From: an uncultured Klebsiella sp.
GTDB lineage: Bacteria > Pseudomonadota > Gammaproteobacteria > Enterobacterales > Enterobacteriaceae
Assembly (NCBI GenBank): GCA_902490055.1
Contig: CABUCP010000170.1
Location: 1 to 7,066 of the forward strand
Direction: 5' to 3'
Length of the DNA: 7,066 bases
The notes under the pieces: model-generated
What the model was told of the DNA's origin: nothing
Seen by the model: the letters and a program-made list of their open reading frames with translations, nothing else
Databases searched by the model: none
Shown here: positions 6,176-7,066 of the stretch, piece by piece
How positions within the stretch are numbered: position 1 is the first letter of the stretch
Layout of the letters: each line of letters opens with the position of its first letter
Program-made: the position numbers and the translations under genes

Positions 6176-7048
6176 TCAAAACATCTGCAGGAAACGCTTC
6201 ACCGTGCGCGAGCGCTCGAAGCGCCGCCAGGCAATGGCGATATCGGTCTTCAACGGCGTTCCGGCGAGCGGATGGTAGCTGACGTTGGGCAGCGCAATGC
6301 AGGTCATCGACTGCGGTACCAACGCAAAACCAAATCCGGCGTTCACCATGCTGAGCGATGACGAGATTTGCGACGACTGCCAGGCGCGGCTCATATCGAT
6401 ACCGGCCCGCAGGCAGCTATTGAACACCAGCTCATACAGGCCCGGCGCGACCTCGCGTGGAAAGAGGATCGGCGCCACCGCTTGTAGCTGTTCCAGCGCC
6501 AGAGTCGGCTGCGCAGAGAGCGGGTGGTCTTGCGGTAGCGCAATAACCATCGGCTCCTCATCAATAATACGTAGATTAAACGCCTTACTGCTTTCACACG
6601 GCAGGCGAACAAACGCGATATCGATTTCCGCCTCGCTCAGCGCCGTCATCAGGGTAGCCATATTGCCCTCCTGCTGATGCAGTGCGACCCCCGGATGCTC
6701 GCGCTGAAAACGGTGCAAGAAGGTAAAAATTTGCGGATGGAAAGCATCAGAGCTGGTAATGCCTAGCGCCAGACGGCCATTCATTCCGCGAGCAATACCT
6801 TTGGCCTTTTCCAGCGCCGCATCACTTAACGCCAGGATTTGGCAGGCATCTTCATAGAACGACTCTCCGGCTTCGGTGAGCTCGACGCCGCGGGTTAATC
6901 GGCGGAACAGCGGCGTCCCCACCTCACGCTCAAGTCGCTGAATTTGCTGACTTAACGGGGGCTGTGAGATCCCCAGCTCTTTGGCTGCCCGGGTGAAGTG
7001 CCGCGCCTGGGCAACGGCGACAAAATAACGCAGATAACGAAGTTCCAT
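6176..7048 (-). CDS. budR: LysR-family transcriptional regulator, BudR-like
   Basis: This 290-residue LysR-type regulator is of normal length. The N-terminal winged helix-turn-helix spans about residues 1-60 (MELRYLRYFVAVAQARHFTR, then LGISQPPLSQQIQRLE at 25-40, then GTPLFRR). A linker helix follows to about 90, and the effector-binding domain runs from about 91 to 290. Stretches such as RLPCESSKAFNLRIIDEEPM, FPREVAPGLYE, SQISSSLSMV and AWRRFERSRTVKRFL match my memory of BudR from Klebsiella/Raoultella, which activates the acetolactate-acetoin-butanediol genes in response to acetate. ATG 7048 is preceded by only a weak ribosome site. In known bud loci the regulator is divergent from budA, so its target should start just right of the window. 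It is less likely to control the 3-hydroxybutyrate operon, whose promoter is over 5 kb away. A different LysR subtype cannot be excluded without a search. Confidence 0.82.
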   Translation of the reverse strand: MELRYLRYFVAVAQARHFTRAAKELGISQPPLSQQIQRLEREVGTPLFRRLTRGVELTEAGESFYEDACQILALSDAALEKAKGIARGMNGRLALGITSSDAFHPQIFTFLHRFQREHPGVALHQQEGNMATLMTALSEAEIDIAFVRLPCESSKAFNLRIIDEEPMVIALPQDHPLSAQPTLALEQLQAVAPILFPREVAPGLYELVFNSCLRAGIDMSRAWQSSQISSSLSMVNAGFGFALVPQSMTCIALPNVSYHPLAGTPLKTDIAIAWRRFERSRTVKRFLQMF

Positions 7049-7066
7049 ATCGAAAAGGTCTCAAAC

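Noticed and set aside
1..7066. A novel defence, mobile or CRISPR-like system
   Set aside because: No spaced repeats, transposase, integrase, nuclease, toxin-antitoxin pair or reverse transcriptase is visible on either strand. Every long stretch is explained by metabolic, envelope or regulatory genes.

Overview
The window looks like chromosomal DNA from a GC-rich member of the Enterobacteriaceae, most probably Klebsiella, Raoultella or a close relative. Three things point there: GC-rich codon choice throughout, a thiolase that reads like the enterobacterial YqeF/AtoB type, and a LysR regulator at the right edge that I recognise as BudR-like, the regulator of Klebsiella-type butanediol fermentation. 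The assignment is from memory of protein families; no search was run.

Positions 1-5642 hold a tightly packed plus-strand gene cluster that is cut at its left end. In order it encodes succinyl-CoA:3-ketoacid CoA-transferase subunit A (partial) and subunit B, an acetyl-CoA acetyltransferase, a 3-hydroxyacyl-CoA dehydrogenase family protein, a GntP-family permease and a D-3-hydroxybutyrate dehydrogenase. Gaps are 2, 9, 11, 47 and 23 bases, nearly every gene has a clear Shine-Dalgarno sequence, and no internal terminator or convincing internal promoter is visible, so this is probably one operon whose promoter lies to the left of the window.

Together the genes give a full route for 3-hydroxybutyrate as a carbon source. 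The GntP-type permease imports it, the SDR dehydrogenase oxidises it to acetoacetate, the two-subunit CoA-transferase activates acetoacetate with succinyl-CoA, and the thiolase splits acetoacetyl-CoA into two acetyl-CoA. The hydroxyacyl-CoA dehydrogenase is not needed for this route. It may open it to the other enantiomer or to another hydroxy acid.

Positions 5643-5691 separate the operon from convergent minus-strand genes and contain a strong GC-rich hairpin without a T-run. Positions 5692-6087 (minus) encode a small lipoprotein that is essentially a free-standing TolA C-terminal domain. Positions 6176-7048 (minus) encode the BudR-like LysR regulator, whose start codon is 18 bases from the window edge. 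Its usual divergent target, the bud operon, would lie just outside to the right.

I see no mobile elements, tRNA or rRNA genes, CRISPR arrays or long repeats. This is an orderly metabolic region, and its most unusual items are the extra dehydrogenase and the TolA-domain lipoprotein.
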